Shown in pieces: positions 44,148 to 56,985 of a stretch of 64,000 nt of DNA. How positions within the stretch are numbered: the stretch's first letter is position 1; each line of letters opens with the position of its first letter. The DNA is from Anolis sagrei. Its lineage: Eukaryota; Chordata; Lepidosauria; Squamata; Anolidae. Below the pieces are notes generated by a model, which saw only the letters and a list, made by a program, of their open reading frames with translations, made no database searches and was not told the DNA's origin. Where the stretch lies: contig NC_090023.1 in NCBI RefSeq assembly GCF_037176765.1, positions 101,898,366 through 101,962,365 of the forward strand, given 5' to 3'. The position numbers and the translations under genes are program-made.

Positions 44148-45769
44148 TGCTTTTCTTTGCAACCATACAGAGATGTAGAAGTATCACATTTAAGGAAGAA
44201 GTTATTAAGGGTGTGGGGGCGTTCTCTGTAGAATGACACCATGCTGGGCAGGTGAGCAGATTACAAGAATGAAAAATTAAGTTTATATATAAAACAGACA
44301 CAATTGTGGGAAATAATTTCTTCTGCATCAAGGGTGGGCAACTGTGGTCCAGGGTCATAATGTAAAATTCCCAAGTATGACCTGTCTGTAATGCAGCACT
44401 TTTTTTTAGATCTGCTGGCAATACTGAATACAGGAAATGTGTATAGATTCTAGTTTCATATGTTTCCTTACAAAAAGGTTTGGTCACATGGGATCTAGAT
44501 TATGTAATTGTTACTATCTGCCTGTTAAGAAAATTCTAATAAGTTTTTAACAGTTACTTTCAGCAGTGAAAGCAAACACCTGGAGGGATTACAGGATTCA
44601 TTTATTGATAAAACTTTATTTGTTGCTGTTTTGCTCAAACTCAACATGACTTGCCAAATATTAACAATGTTGATGAAGTTTCTTTTGTAAATTAAACTCT
44701 ACTCTCATCTGCTATAGCTGCTTGCATTTCTTTAGCCATTCCGTTAGCTGTAGTTGCTGTTGTTTGATTCTACTTTGAAAACTTCTGATAGTCCACTGAA
44801 GTGGAAGTTTGTTAGCAAGAAATGGGGAGATTCAGCCAGAATATTTGTAAAAATTTCTAGTCCTTCACAGTTAGGTTAAAATTAATGAACATAATTTTTA
44901 CTAGGCATTTCTTATGTTTTAATGATTTGGGGTGGTTCTAACTTTGAAGGAATAGTTGTGCACAGCAACTAGCTTAGAATAAGAATCCCTGTGAACATCA
45001 AAAGTTATACTAGCGAATAGGACAAATGAGCAGCAGAGTAACAGTGGACTTCCAGATAGACACCAGCCTTACTCATCATGCAGAAGGTTTATTGCTTGGA
45101 TCTTTCTTGTTAGATTGAGACAATACACTTGGTGCAAATAAATTCAGGTCCAGAAGAACCTTGCCCAACCCAATATCCTCAAAGGTTCCAGACTGCAAAT
45201 CCTTTAATTCTCTACCATTGTCCATGCTACTGGAGACGACAAGAGTTCAAGTACAAAATATCTTTATTCTTGAAAAGATTACCCAAGATTCACCTGTTAA
45301 CTACAGATTCCCTCATGAATAAAAGCTTACAGAGTGGATTTCAATCCACTATGTATCTTGCAAGTGTTTGCTTCTAGAAGACTAAAATTATAATATTTCC
45401 TAGTTTCCAAGCTAGTTCCAGTGGAAACATATATTTATAAATAGATTGGCTAATTAAGTATTGTGTTACAGAAAATTGAAAGGAGTTTTATTTGCTTCAG
45501 TTTACATATTTCAAAGACCTGGTCATAAACCATGTTAATATCATACTGTTGTAGGAAATGGTTAGTATTAATAAGTTCCTTGAGGGAAAATATCTTATTC
45601 TATTCTTTTGGAGGTTGCTATATAGGAAATTACAATAAAATTTGGTGTTTTGTTATACAATGATGACATACATTATCCAGCTTTTAAAACAAATGCAAAT
45701 ATATGAAATTGTTAATTCTTTGGTTCATCCTGGTTCACTTCCAATTGTTTGTGCCTTGGGAATTCCCTG
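44148..45769. other. Unannotated, probably intronic DNA
   Basis: A trace of a hAT/MITE end ('gggtgggcaactgtggtcca' at about 44332) is seen. No gene was recognised. Confidence 0.4.
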
Positions 45770-47490
45770 GATTTCTTTATTAAGATGGTCCACCCCCAGA
45801 GACGTACGAATCTGGATGGATTCCTGGTGTCTCTTGGAGATTTTCCTGTCATGGTAGTAGATGATCCTGTCAATGCCCTGGTTGACCTCTACAACTTAGA
45901 GGTAGCTAGAGCAGTAGACATGATTGCCCCTGAACGTCCCCTCTTGCTCTGCAGAGCCAAGTCAGATTCTTGGTCCACAAGGGACCTGGCGGTTATGAAG
46001 CAGGCAAGATGGATGCTAGAGTGCCTCTGGCAGAGGCACTCTAGCATCTAGGCCGAGCACGGGCTAGAGCAGGGTCCTCAAACTTTTTAAACAGAGGGCC
46101 AGGTCACAGTCCCTCAAACTGTTGGAGCGCTGGATTATAATTTGAAAAAAAAGAAGGAATGAATTCCTATGCACACTGTACATATCTTATTTTTAGTGCA
46201 AAAAAACACTTAAAAACAATTCAATAATTAAAATGAAGAGCAATTTTAACAAATATAAACATAATAGTATTTCAATGGGAAATGTGGGCCTGCTTTGGCT
46301 GATGAGATAGGATTGTTGTTGTGTGTGCATTCAAGTCATTTCAGACTTTGATTAACTCTGAGCGAGGGCCGGGTAAATAACCTTGGAGGGACATATTCAG
46401 CCCCAGGGCCTTAGTTTCAGGACCCCTAGGCTAGAACCTCACTTAAGGCCTACTCCGTGGCAATTAAGGCAGCCAAAGTCTTTCTCGACTGCCTGCATTG
46501 TGTCTGCATCAAATAGACCTGCACCCAATTGGTGAAGCTGGGGGACACCTGTTCGGCCCCCTGGCCTTTGACCTGTGGGGTCCCGCAAGGTTCCATTCTT
46601 TTTAATATCTACATGAAACCACTGGGAGAGGTCTTCCAGAGTTTTGTATGCAGATGACACACAACTCTTATTATTCCTTTTCACCAAAATCCAAGAAAGC
46701 CCTCCGGATCCTGGACCAGTGCCCAACGGCTGTGATGGACTGGATGAAGGCTAACAAACTGAAGCCTAATCCAGACAAGACAGAGGTCCTCCTTGTCAGT
46801 CATGAGACTGATCAGGGAATAGGGTGGCAAGCTGTGCTCAGTGGGGTTACACTCCCCCTGAGGACACAGGTCCGCAGTCAGGGGTCCTCCTGGACTTAGC
46901 CTTGACTCTTGAAGCTCAGATGTTGGCAGTGGCCAGGAGGGCCGTCTTATAGTTAAAGTTTGTGAGCCAGCTGCGACCATACCTCGAGAAGCCAGACTTG
47001 GCCACAGTGGCCCATGCCTTAGTTACACCAAGATTGGATTACTGTAATGCACGCTATGTGGAGGGTGGCTTTGAGAATGGCTCGGAAACAGCAGTTGGCC
47101 CAACGATCAGCAACCAGGCTACTAACCGGAGCCAGCTATAGGAAGCACACAATTCCCCTACTAAAGCAGTTTGGTTAGCTGCCAATAAGTTTCTGCTCTC
47201 AATTTAAAGTGCTGGTTATCACCTATAAAGCCCTAAACAGCTTGGGTCCTGCCTATTTTTGTGACCGCATGCACCACCCCCATATGAACCAACACAGGCC
47301 CTCCTCTCAGTCCCACCACTGACACAAGCCTAGTCAGTGGGGATGAAAGAGAGGGCTTTCTCGGTGGTGACCATGGGGCTTTGGAACTCCCTCCCAAGGA
47401 AGATTAGACAGGCCCCACACTGTCCTCCTTTCTTAGGGACTTGAAAAAGTGGCTCTTACATCAAGTTTTTGATAATATTTAGCCCCTAGT
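45770..47490 (+). mobile_element. Decayed L2 LINE with internal deletion and a hAT insertion
   Basis: Pieces match L2 ORF2 in order: NLDGFLVSLGDFPVMVVDDP, VNALVDLYNLEVARAVDMIA and PERPLLLCRAKSDSW before the hAT; then LTCGVPQGSI, FNIYMKPLGE, MKANKLKPNPDKTEVLLVS and the thumb and C-terminal region. Sequence equivalent to about 7620-8440 of the intact copy is missing. Many stops and frame changes are present. A 37-bp perfect palindrome lies at 46012-46048. Confidence 0.9.
46070..46428. mobile_element. Non-autonomous hAT inserted in L2
   Basis: It starts CAGGGTCCTCAAACTTTTTA and ends 'ttagtttcaggaccccta'. Target duplications ggctagag (46062-46069) and ggctagaa (46429-46436) differ by one base. 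A sister copy is at 63336-63703. Confidence 0.88.
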
Positions 47491-47500
47491 TGTCCTACAT

Positions 47501-47832
47501 CAGTGATGGGCAACCTTTTGAGCTTGGTGTGTCAAAATTTGCCAAAAACCTGAGCATAACTTGGGTGGAGTGTCACTTTGAGAAAAAACCCATAATTTTG
47601 CAGTATTTATAGTTTAAATAAGAAAAATGTATAATCCATGCTGAGTTATGGAGTGAACAATGCTCAAACGTGCAGATGTTAAATTTGTAGAGCCTTTTAC
47701 AAATTTAAGGATGGAATTAGATTGGCTCTTATAAGGTGTATTTCTCTATATGTGGCCACATGTGTCTGCATGTCATCAAAAATAGCCATGCGTGTCAGTG
47801 CTGACACACGTGTCATAGGTTCATCATCAGGG
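47501..47832. mobile_element. Non-autonomous hAT element with target duplication
   Basis: It starts CAGTGATGGGCAACCTTTTG, with 'gcttggtgtgtcaaaatttg' after it, and ends 'gtcataggttcatcatcagg'. Perfect 8-bp duplications tcctacat lie at 47493-47500 and 47833-47840. It has no coding. Confidence 0.85.
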
Positions 47833-47840
47833 TCCTACAT

Positions 47841-50200
47841 AGTAGTTGTTCATCCTGCACTTTATCCCGTGTCCTCTCTCCATTACTGCAGCTGGCGCTT
47901 ATTTTATTCCATTTTAGATATTCCATTTTAGATAGGGAAGGTGAAGTTGGGTGAGAAAGAAGACCATAAATTCACAGATTGTGGCATCTGAATTGAATCA
48001 ACACTGTTATGACTGCCTGCGAATAAAGTGTTGTCATCAAATAATTTAGCGCAATGATGGTTGTAAAAGAATTATAAAAAGACTTATGCCTAGAGGAGTC
48101 TTCATTAGGTCTTCCTGTGCAGTTCTTTGGTTTGCTTCATTCATTTGAGGTAAGAAAAATAGGGTTCCAGATTATACACAGAAATTGTACTGCATGAAGG
48201 TTCTGGAATAGATCCCTAATGTGATACAATGTGTACCGCACACATATCCAGGATATTGAAAGGGACTAGAGCAGGCCTGCACAACCTGCAGCCCTCCAGA
48301 TGTTTTAATCTTCAGAATTTCTTTAACATTAAACAGTAGACTTCATAATCCTGGGTTAAAAACAGACAAGAATTTGTTTTAAACCAGGATCTCTGGTTCA
48401 AGTGTTATGCAAGCTGACAACTCTTTCCAAAGTGAAAACAAATGCAGCAGCTGCTTAGGTAGATTGTTGAACACAATTATACACTTGGGCCCGTTAATGC
48501 TAAACAGTGGGTCATAGTGCTACGTAATGGGTCATAGTTACATGTAAACCTGGCATATATTGATTCATATTGCACACATGTTTAAAAACTGTTTGGAAAT
48601 ACATCACTATATAAAGTTGTTGAAGTATTAATATTTGTAAGGAAGAAAATTGCACAGCTTACACCTGCAGTTCTCAACATTTTCTTCACCATTGATTCCC
48701 CTTAATATCTTTCATTGCTGCAGACCTCCAAGACTTAACTCTAGATTAAAAACACTAAAGTGCACCAGTACCTATTTAAAGTTGCTGACAAAGGGCATTC
48801 AGTTCCAGTAACAATAAGAATGATGATGTCCTGAATCATACCCTAATCTTGCCTCTTAATTGTTAATTAATAAGGTGACTGATACTACATTTCACTTACA
48901 AGCTTTATTATATTGAGCATAGTAGTAGAAACGTGTATTCTGACTACATTTTTCAGAGGATTTCTATATTCTTAGAAAAACAAGAGCCAAGGATTTTCAA
49001 AACCAAGAAAAAACTTTACCTTTTGATAACAAACGCACTGCACAGTGTTACAAAAGTTGATGATGTTCACTGTCTATATTTTTATAAAGCTGGTCAAAAA
49101 GGATTTGATTATTTGCTTTAAAAAATAAAAATGAGAATTTTGCCTTTAGTGTTTCTGATACTTTTTTAGCAACTAGAGCTTCTCTATTTGTAGCAATGAT
49201 ACTTAGTCACCAGTGGTATGTTTTCTTTATGCTAGAAGTCCAGTAAGCTTTACAGATATTGCTTGCGCCCAACCTATGGTAATTTCAATGCATTTCAACC
49301 AATTCATATCATGAGATGTTACAAACTCAATTAAGTTGTTGAATGCTTCTTCCACTGTATTGTGTATAAAAGAGGAGGTCTTCAAAAATGTCTCTTTATC
49401 TAACATAGCACAATAGTTGTGTTGCTTGTTGTGCATATACTTTTCATTCTATTGTAGAACAAAACAGAGCGTCTTGCCATTTTCTTCCTAGCAAAGATTT
49501 GTTATTCCCAATTGTCTGATAATAGCAATAGCTAAAAAGCACTTTCTTCCTGATAAATTAGGTTGGTAAAAGAAACTATATACTGTAGTAAAGTGAAAAA
49601 AATTGAATACTATTTCTCAGTAGTTGATGCTTGACATCAATTGTGCAAATGTAATATATGTTGCCCTAATGTGTAAGTCATGGCCAAAATTATGGATTTT
49701 GATATGACCTGTAGATAAGTCAAGAGTCATTCTGTGGTGAGATGAAAGCTCAATTGCTACCTTTGGGGGGCCAGCCATTCCTGGCAGATGCTGTTTTCCC
49801 ACCCAGGCTTTCAAAAAGACTGGAAACAGTGCCATGGTGGAGAGTAATAGGGAGTCAATATGTCTTTTTGCCTTTTTGCCATTCTACTCTGAGAAGGGGA
49901 TGAGGGGATGGTCCCCCTTTTTTTTATAAGGGTTAAGGTGCAGTGCTTAACATTGACCCTTGAATAAGTCAGTCAAGGTTTTTAAGGTTGTCGTTTTGAC
50001 TAAAAATTTCTAGACTCGTATAGAATGATGTTTAAAAGTTCTGTTTTACAAATCCGATTTATTCTGCACAAATCTGATTCATTTTAATGTGGTATTTTCT
50101 AAATGAGATTTTATAAAGGGTTATAATAACTTCATGTACAATGTGATGTCCGTCTCTTGCATTGCCATTTCAAAAACTGAATCAATATATTATATTCTAG
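47841..50200. other. Unannotated, probably intronic DNA
   Basis: Only a MITE trace at about 48270-48305 ('gcctgcacaacctgcagccc') was recognised. Repeat density is low compared with the first half of the window. Confidence 0.4.
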
Positions 50201-50269
50201 GTATACAGCCAAACAGAGTCCAATTTGGCAGCGTGCAAGTGCAACCTGCTGAAGTACTGGAAGAACATG
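50201..50269 (+). other. Candidate 69-bp internal exon
   Basis: It is bounded by an acceptor 'atattatattctag' and a donor CATG|GTATGT. It is 69 bp (23 codons), with two open frames. One reads IQPNRVQFGSVQVQPAEVLE, then EH, and is compositionally protein-like. It lies 13 kb downstream of the candidate first exon. No protein family was recognised, the polypyrimidine tract is weak, and chance cannot be excluded. Confidence 0.3.
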
Positions 50270-51340
50270 GTATGTTGAATCAATTGCATATTATATTCCT
50301 AGATGATCAAATGATTTATCTCAATCTAACATAGAGAAAGCCAGAGTTAAACAGTATGTATACTGTTTTGTTGTGTCTTAAATATTTATGCAAATTCTTG
50401 TATAATGTTGATATAATTGAAATTTTGCACTGTCAGTAATTAATAAGTTAAATAAATGATCTAGCCTGCAAGTGGCTTCATAAGCCCAGAATTGCTTGAC
50501 TACTGTATGCTAGTTGTTTGTGAACAGAATACAAATTAATTCAGCCTTTGTTTTTATCTTAGCTGCTGAATGAACTTTCACTGTGCATAATGGATTGATA
50601 AGTCCTGACAGTCCATCTGGCGTATTTCCTGCTCCAATACCATATTTTTGTCTATTGGTTAAATATCATGAGAATTACGGTTGCCACTAGCTTAAGTGTT
50701 TTAATGGTCTACTTTCACAGCTTATGTTCAGTTTTGGTTTAGCTTCATGTGCACAAGAAGCACACAAAAGCCCCTCAAACAAGCAGATGTTTAAATTGCA
50801 GTATGACACCATCATGATTAAAGTTGATATAAAATACATGACAAAATTAACACATTCATGCTGTGTAAGGTTTTTAAATACATAACATTGTAGTATTTTG
50901 GTGTTTTATTTAGATTTTATATTAGTGTGTTACTTTTCAGTAAAACTTCATTTTAAACATTTTGAAGTTCTACCCAGTTTAACAGATTAGTTTAGGTACA
51001 AGAAAAGAGGAGATGCTCAAATCGAAACAGTTAAGTTTTTCCTCCTCTTCATAGCTGCCTGAATCCAGAAGTCTGTGTGTACTGTGAATATTGAAATCTT
51101 CTGTGTGTGGAAGTATTGCTTCCAGCCTGCTCATAAACAAAGAGAACATAAAGGACACAGAAGAATATCTAGTCCAGCATCCTGTAATCCTCAGTGAGTA
51201 ACCAGCTGTTTGTGGGAAGGCCATAAATATGACAAGGCAGTAGCCTTCTCCTGCTGTTGCAAACTGCTACTTATACTGGGCATCATGTATACATCATGGT
51301 TAGTAGTACCTGGCAGCTTTATTTAATGATAATTTGTGTG
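50270..51340. other. Unannotated, probably intronic DNA
   Basis: No repeat or gene recognised. Confidence 0.4.
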
Positions 51341-51666
51341 CAGGTTAAGTATCCATTATCTAAAATGCTTGAGACCAGAAGTATTACAGATTTCAGGTTT
51401 TGTTTTTTTTACTTTGGAGTACCTTTATTTGCATAAACATATGTAAAGAGTCTCAGTACAAGATTCATTTATGTTTCATATATACCTTGTACACATAGCC
51501 GGAAGGTAGTTTTTGCAATATTGGTAATAATTTTGTACATGAAGTAAAGTTTTTGTACATTCAAACACCAGAAAGCAAATATGTTACTTCAACCTTCCAT
51601 GTGGACAATTTTGGATTTTATGAGTATTTTAGATTTTTGAATTAGAGATAAGGATTTCTCAACCTG
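51341..51666. mobile_element. Tigger/pogo-like MITE
   Basis: It starts CAGGTTAAGTATCCATTATC and ends 'ggatttctcaacctg' followed by TA. The ends are inverted relatives (CAGGTTRAG and CTCAACCTG). Interior phrases 'ttcatttatgtttcatatat' and 'catgtggacaattttggatt' resemble a well-known mammalian Tigger-derived MER repeat as recalled by the annotator. A partial second copy is at 63207-63270. Confidence 0.7.
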
Positions 51667-53573
51667 TAATACACTTTTGAAACAGTCTGATTTGAGGGGC
51701 TTTGTTGTATCTTATGGAAGCAATGGCGAGAACAAAAAGCCAATACTAAAATTAGACTTTATTTAAAATAAAAATTATTGAAGTCTATTGTTGTTATTAT
51801 TATTACCACTCTCACTACTAATACTTATATCCAACTTTTATCTCTTAATTGAGATGCAAAGCATACAAAAGATGAAGTCTTGGTGAATTTAACCCCAAAA
51901 ATGTCTGTATCAGATGTGGTGTTTTCACAAGCACCAGTAATCAGTTCTGGTCAGATTTCTGAACTTCAAGTAGCAGCCAGTGACTGCTCAGCTCCTCTTG
52001 CACTCATGGTATCTCTGGGCCAGCCTACCTGCTTTCTGTCCAGAAAATTTCTCTCAGACTTAAGATGGATCACAATAATAGATGTCAGCTGTACATGTAT
52101 TTCCTTGAAAGTTTCAGTCTCAAATGTTTACCATGTGTAAAAAGTGTAAAATATTATACTTTTTTATTTTCATAAAATAAGAAGATTCCTAACTGTATTC
52201 CTGGATAAAGAGTTCAGACATGTAAACATTTTGGAAAATGGTAGATGATAGAATATGAAGTAGGTTGGCTTTTGCTAGAAGCGAATGAAGAAGAAAATGA
52301 AATCTATTAACCAAGAAACACTAGCCATTTTGAGTTTCTTTGCTAGATTTCATTGGACCTTAAAGACATCACATTTTACACATAGACAGCAGTCAGAGAA
52401 CAATGACAAGGACTGTAAATTGGTAATCACTATGAAAAAATAACTTTGTGTATCCTTTAAGTAACTGAAGAAGATTCATTTGAGAAAATCCCTGTGTTGA
52501 AAATGAGAGACAAAAACTTAAAATATTGTGTAGCCTTTGGTAATTGATGAAACAGAATTGAAGAAAGCACCTTTTGGTTTACTGTGGAGAACTCAGTCTC
52601 CCCACCCCCAGTTTGGTGGATCTTGACTTCCATTTGGTAGACCAAATGGGTAGTTGAGTAATCAATCAGGATGGATTTGTACATATTTTGGTGATCTGCG
52701 TAGATTCTATGTTTAACATTAACAGCAAACTATATTATTACTGTTTATTAAAAACACTTCATTTGCTTAAATTGAGATAGCTTCAGAAAAAGATGGGAAT
52801 AGATATTTGAAGGCATTTTGAGCTCAGTTCTGATACAGAAAAAAATTACTGGGCTAAACTTTGATTTGTAGTTGGTTTTAATTTATATACTGTGAAATTC
52901 TATTTAAGAAAACACATGTGTTTCCCCTAAGCCCGAAGGCTGTGTATTACTAAATAAATTTTATAATAACACCAAGAAACTTTGTTATGATTCATGCCAC
53001 ACAAGGCAATATGCTTGTGAGATAAGATTCCAGCAGTGATGAAGTCTTGGGAATTTGCCCTCTTTTTTCAATGGAGTAAAGTAGCTTCATTTCATTTAGC
53101 AAAAGTATGAATCCATGGACACTTTGACCAATATTCACATAAATGTGAGGATTGACAAGCTTCAGTTGTCAGGGATTGGTGATATTCATTCAGTAGGTGT
53201 CCTGTTCTTTTCCAGTAGCTCTTCGTTTCTGCTGTTTTGCTGCTGCTCCATTATCCTGCAAAATCTGATATTCCAGTGCCTTCTACAACATTTGAAATAG
53301 TTGCACATGTAACATTAAAAAGATATGCTGATTATCATAATTAAATCTTAAATTAAACTGAACAAATCCAAACTGTGGAGCACCAGTAACTTAGATTTTC
53401 TCACTTTTCTCAAATTAGAAGTTTCTAATTTTCAAAATGCTTTAAGGTAGTTTTGAAACCATGACATGAAAAATGAGTGGGCTTTTAAATGCTAAAGATA
53501 AGAGTTTTGTAAATAGACACAGTTAGGATCAGACAATAGAAGTAGGTTAAGACATTAACTGCTTCCGTTTCAG
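51667..53573. other. Unannotated, probably intronic DNA
   Basis: An open frame at 51880-52140 (+) with composition not unlike protein (SDVVFSQAPVISSGQISELQ) has no splice support that could be settled and no recognised domain. Confidence 0.35.
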
Positions 53574-53737
53574 CAATGGAAGTTTTCAGCTGGAGAGCAG
53601 AAAGCCAATGGGTGGCCTCGGGGTGCTGTGGGTACGAGTGTTGCTGAATAATCACAGGTTGACAACGACATGACAGAGTAGAAGATCAGCCTTACATCTT
53701 ATACCAGTGAAGCCAGATCACAGGAAACAATTGAAAG
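53574..53737 (+). other. Candidate 164-bp exon
   Basis: It is preceded by a good acceptor 'ctgcttccgtttcag' and followed by donor GAAAG|GTAAAA. Local GC content is higher than around it. All frames reach a stop before the donor (for example QWKFSAGEQKANGWPRGAVG, then a stop), so if real it is a terminal-coding or untranslated exon. No family recognised. Confidence 0.3.
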
Positions 53738-54850
53738 GTAAAACATTTGAAACAGATGTCTCAATTACAAATAGGGATACTGAAGAGATATGACCAAACA
53801 TGTACATTGCATCATTTACTTGTATTTTTCCTAGTTAGCTTAATTGAGTGATATTGTGAAAAACATTGGCAATCAAACTTAATCATGGTAGTAAAAGGGA
53901 AGTCTGTGACACATTTAATGGAAGCAACTGAAGTTCCCACAAATCATACATTTAGCAGAAAGATGTATCCAGTTACAGTTCTCCTATCAAGATGTATTTG
54001 CAAGTTAGATTAATACTCTCAGCATATACCTAAGATGCCTCAAATGTACACTTAAAATGTGATATTTGAAGTGATACTAAGCAAGGTGCATTGTGACAGG
54101 TACTTTCTGAGATGGAGCCATATTAGCCATTAGGGGGATCTCCATTAAGCTTAGGATCTTTGTAGATGGTTTGTAGCAGTAGTATAAAAACACATTCTTT
54201 ACACAAATAAAACTTGACCCATCCTCCTGTCATAAAAGAGCAGTATATGTAAAAGATCAAATACCATTGCCACAAAATTCTTCCAATCATTGCTTTAGCA
54301 GATTGTATTTAGCAAAATACACCGTGGTAAGATTATCTGCCAAGAACATATCCTTGCAATTCCTTATTGTTCCAAGCTGGCACATAAATAATGCACCTGT
54401 TAACAATTTTCAGTATTATGGTTGGGCTGCTGGTGTCCTTTAGGTACGTTGAGGTCTTGATTGTTTAGGGTTATAACCCGCACCTTAAATTGATTCTAAA
54501 GAGCAATAGAGAACAGATTCAGTATTGAATCATTATTGTAAAATACTCTCTGTCATCTCCATCAGAAAACATTTACCACAGCCATCAATAGATAAAAAGC
54601 ACATATAGCTACAGGCACAGTAAAGTTCTCTGGCTACAAAAGGCCCAAGTTGTCATTCCCATGGCTGAATACAGTTTGCTGTCTCTTGCTATTTCAGTTT
54701 TCCTTGGTGAGATAAAAGGTAGATAGAAGTGCTTGATACATTACAAAAGTATGTTAGCATATTTGTTACAATTAGTTGACATATAACTTAAAATATGTCC
54801 TTAAGGAAATTTAACTAAGCATATATTTATTTATTTATTTATTTATTTAG

Positions 54851-54965
54851 CACTATTAAGCCTATGGTTGGCCTAGCAGAAGACAACTGGCGAGGATCTG
54901 TTTTTAATCAACGGCACAAAATTGTGATCACCCCAATGTCACCGAATGGCCACAGCTTGTAAGAG
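54851..54965 (+). other. Weak candidate exon after a (TTTA)n run
   Basis: It runs from the AG that ends (TTTA)n to a donor AGAG|GTAAAT, with frame KPMVGLAEDNWRGSVFNQRH ending in a stop at IVITPMSPNGHSL. It could equally be chance sequence beside a microsatellite. Confidence 0.2.
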
Positions 54966-56429
54966 GTAAATGTGAAGATCATTATTGATTTTGAAAAAAA
55001 TAAGTGTTTCAGTGAACATAATGTTTGGGGTATTTGTGTTTTTTCCCAGAATTGTTGCTTAGTAGAGATTGCCTCTAGTCCAATAAATGCCAAAACTGAC
55101 AATGATTTTGTTTTAACTTCATCTTACCTTATTAGAAACAGGCTCATAGCTTTCAGAAGAAATAATTATGTTCAAGAAACCTAGTAATGTTGCTTAGTAC
55201 AACAGATTTGCATACTTTTGCTTTTTCTCTCATGAAGAATTGCAGTGGAAGTTTGCGGAATAGAGAAATTGCTCCAAGGGTTGTTGGAAGTGAGCCACCA
55301 TTTGAAATTGCTAGTTCATGCTGCAGTTTTCAGATTTTTGTGTGTGTAGTGACTACATTTTCTGCAGTGGAATTGAGAACTGAAAACAAAATGTGCAATG
55401 AAATACTATCAAATAAATACAAACCTTTGTGAATGTTAGGGTTTTATACAACATATTGATCACTTCATAGTTCTGCAGCATTTCTATAAACATTAATTTT
55501 GAAATCATATTTTACATTGAAAAACTTCGGTTTAAACGACAGGCATTCTTGATTCTGTTGAATAAAAGTTTTAACACAGAATTTTCAATTTTTCAGCAAT
55601 TTTATTTTTAAAAGCTGTTCTGTACTTCAGAGTTTCTGGAACTATATGGACATAGTTTGTTACTGCCTAGTGACATGCACAATTATCATTGCTAACAGGG
55701 CTTTAGTATTTAGTATTACACCTGAGCTGCTACTTGGGAATGTCAATATAAAGGAGTGGCAAAATACTGAGTCATCTGAAAACAGTGATTTTTAAGAAGC
55801 ACTTAACATGCAAATATACAATATGGTAAAACAAAAAAAATCAAATATCCATAATAGGGAATACCTTTATTAGATCAGCCCAGCCTCCCTTTCAGAGCTG
55901 CAGAGTCTGGGAATGGTCAGGCAGAATTACTTGTCCTGCCTTCCCACTAAATGTCTCTGATAATACTGAGTTTGACAAACATGCTTTCTTCAAAGATCTT
56001 GAAACCTAGGTAGGTTCACAGCCGGGACTCAGGCCTAGAGCTTTATGGGTGAAAATACAGTACTTTGAGGGTGAAGCTGCTGTAACAAGCCTCTATTATT
56101 AATCTTCAAGTTTTTGGATTAGCAAGAGTTTCTAAACACTCTTTGCAGGCAGCCCCATGTCAAGAATGTTACAGTACTTCAAACAGAATCTAACAGAGGC
56201 ATATGTCACAGTTGCCAGGCAAAGTTGGTACACCGTTTTAATTGGGTAAGTGTGCTCCTAGCCATTGCCAGAACCTGAACATAGAAGGTCAAGATTTGAT
56301 TCCCAGAGAAACACCCAATTTGTGAACTCTTGTCCACTCTTGCGTTCAGTTTATTCAGATTGACTAATTCAGTTTTAAAAGAATTAGTAATGTTAATTAG
56401 AGTTTGTAATATCAGTACAGTCATGTAAA
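54966..56429. other. Unannotated, probably intronic DNA
   Basis: No repeat or gene recognised; short open frames at 54972-55184 and 55187-55432 (+) lack support. Confidence 0.4.
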
Positions 56430-56457
56430 TCTATATATATAAATTTGTTAGGGGCAT

Positions 56458-56855
56458 CCAACGAGGAAACAAAACTCAAAAAACCCCCAACGAAACTTAA
56501 CCAAAATCCCTGTGCCCATAACACAACCCACAAGGTACAAACATATCTACTCAAAATGAAAAACAACACAACAACACACTCACAAAACGGCAAAACAACA
56601 AAACTCAAAAATCCCCCAACGAAACTTAACCAAAATCCCCGTACCCATAACACAACCCACAAGGTATAAACATATCTACTCAAAATGAAAAACAACACAA
56701 CAACACACTCACAAAATGGCAAAACAACAAAACTCAAAAATCCCCCAACGAAACTTAACTAAAATCCCCGTGCCCATAACATAACCCACAAGGTACAAAC
56801 ATACCTACTCAAAATGAAAAACAACACAACAACACACTCACAAAATGGCAAAACA
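56458..56855. repeat. 128-bp minisatellite, about 3 units
   Basis: Each unit contains 'cgaaacttaaccaaaatccc', 'cccacaaggta(c/t)aaacata' and 'caacacactcacaaaa(c/t)gg'. Units are nearly identical. The long hydrophobic open frames on the minus strand simply repeat with the unit. Confidence 0.92.
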
Positions 56856-56985
56856 ACTGAGCATGCGCATTGGCGCCCAGCCGCAAGTTCCATCGCGCGC
56901 GCACATGGCCTTCCGGCCAACGTTCCCTCTGCAGAAACCATGCCCACTCCAAGCCCCGCCGCGCCGCTTCCCGCACACACACCCC

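Noticed and set aside
51880-52140. 86-codon frame as a coding exon
   Set aside because: Composition is plausible, but no convincing acceptor and donor pair bounds it and no family is recognisable.
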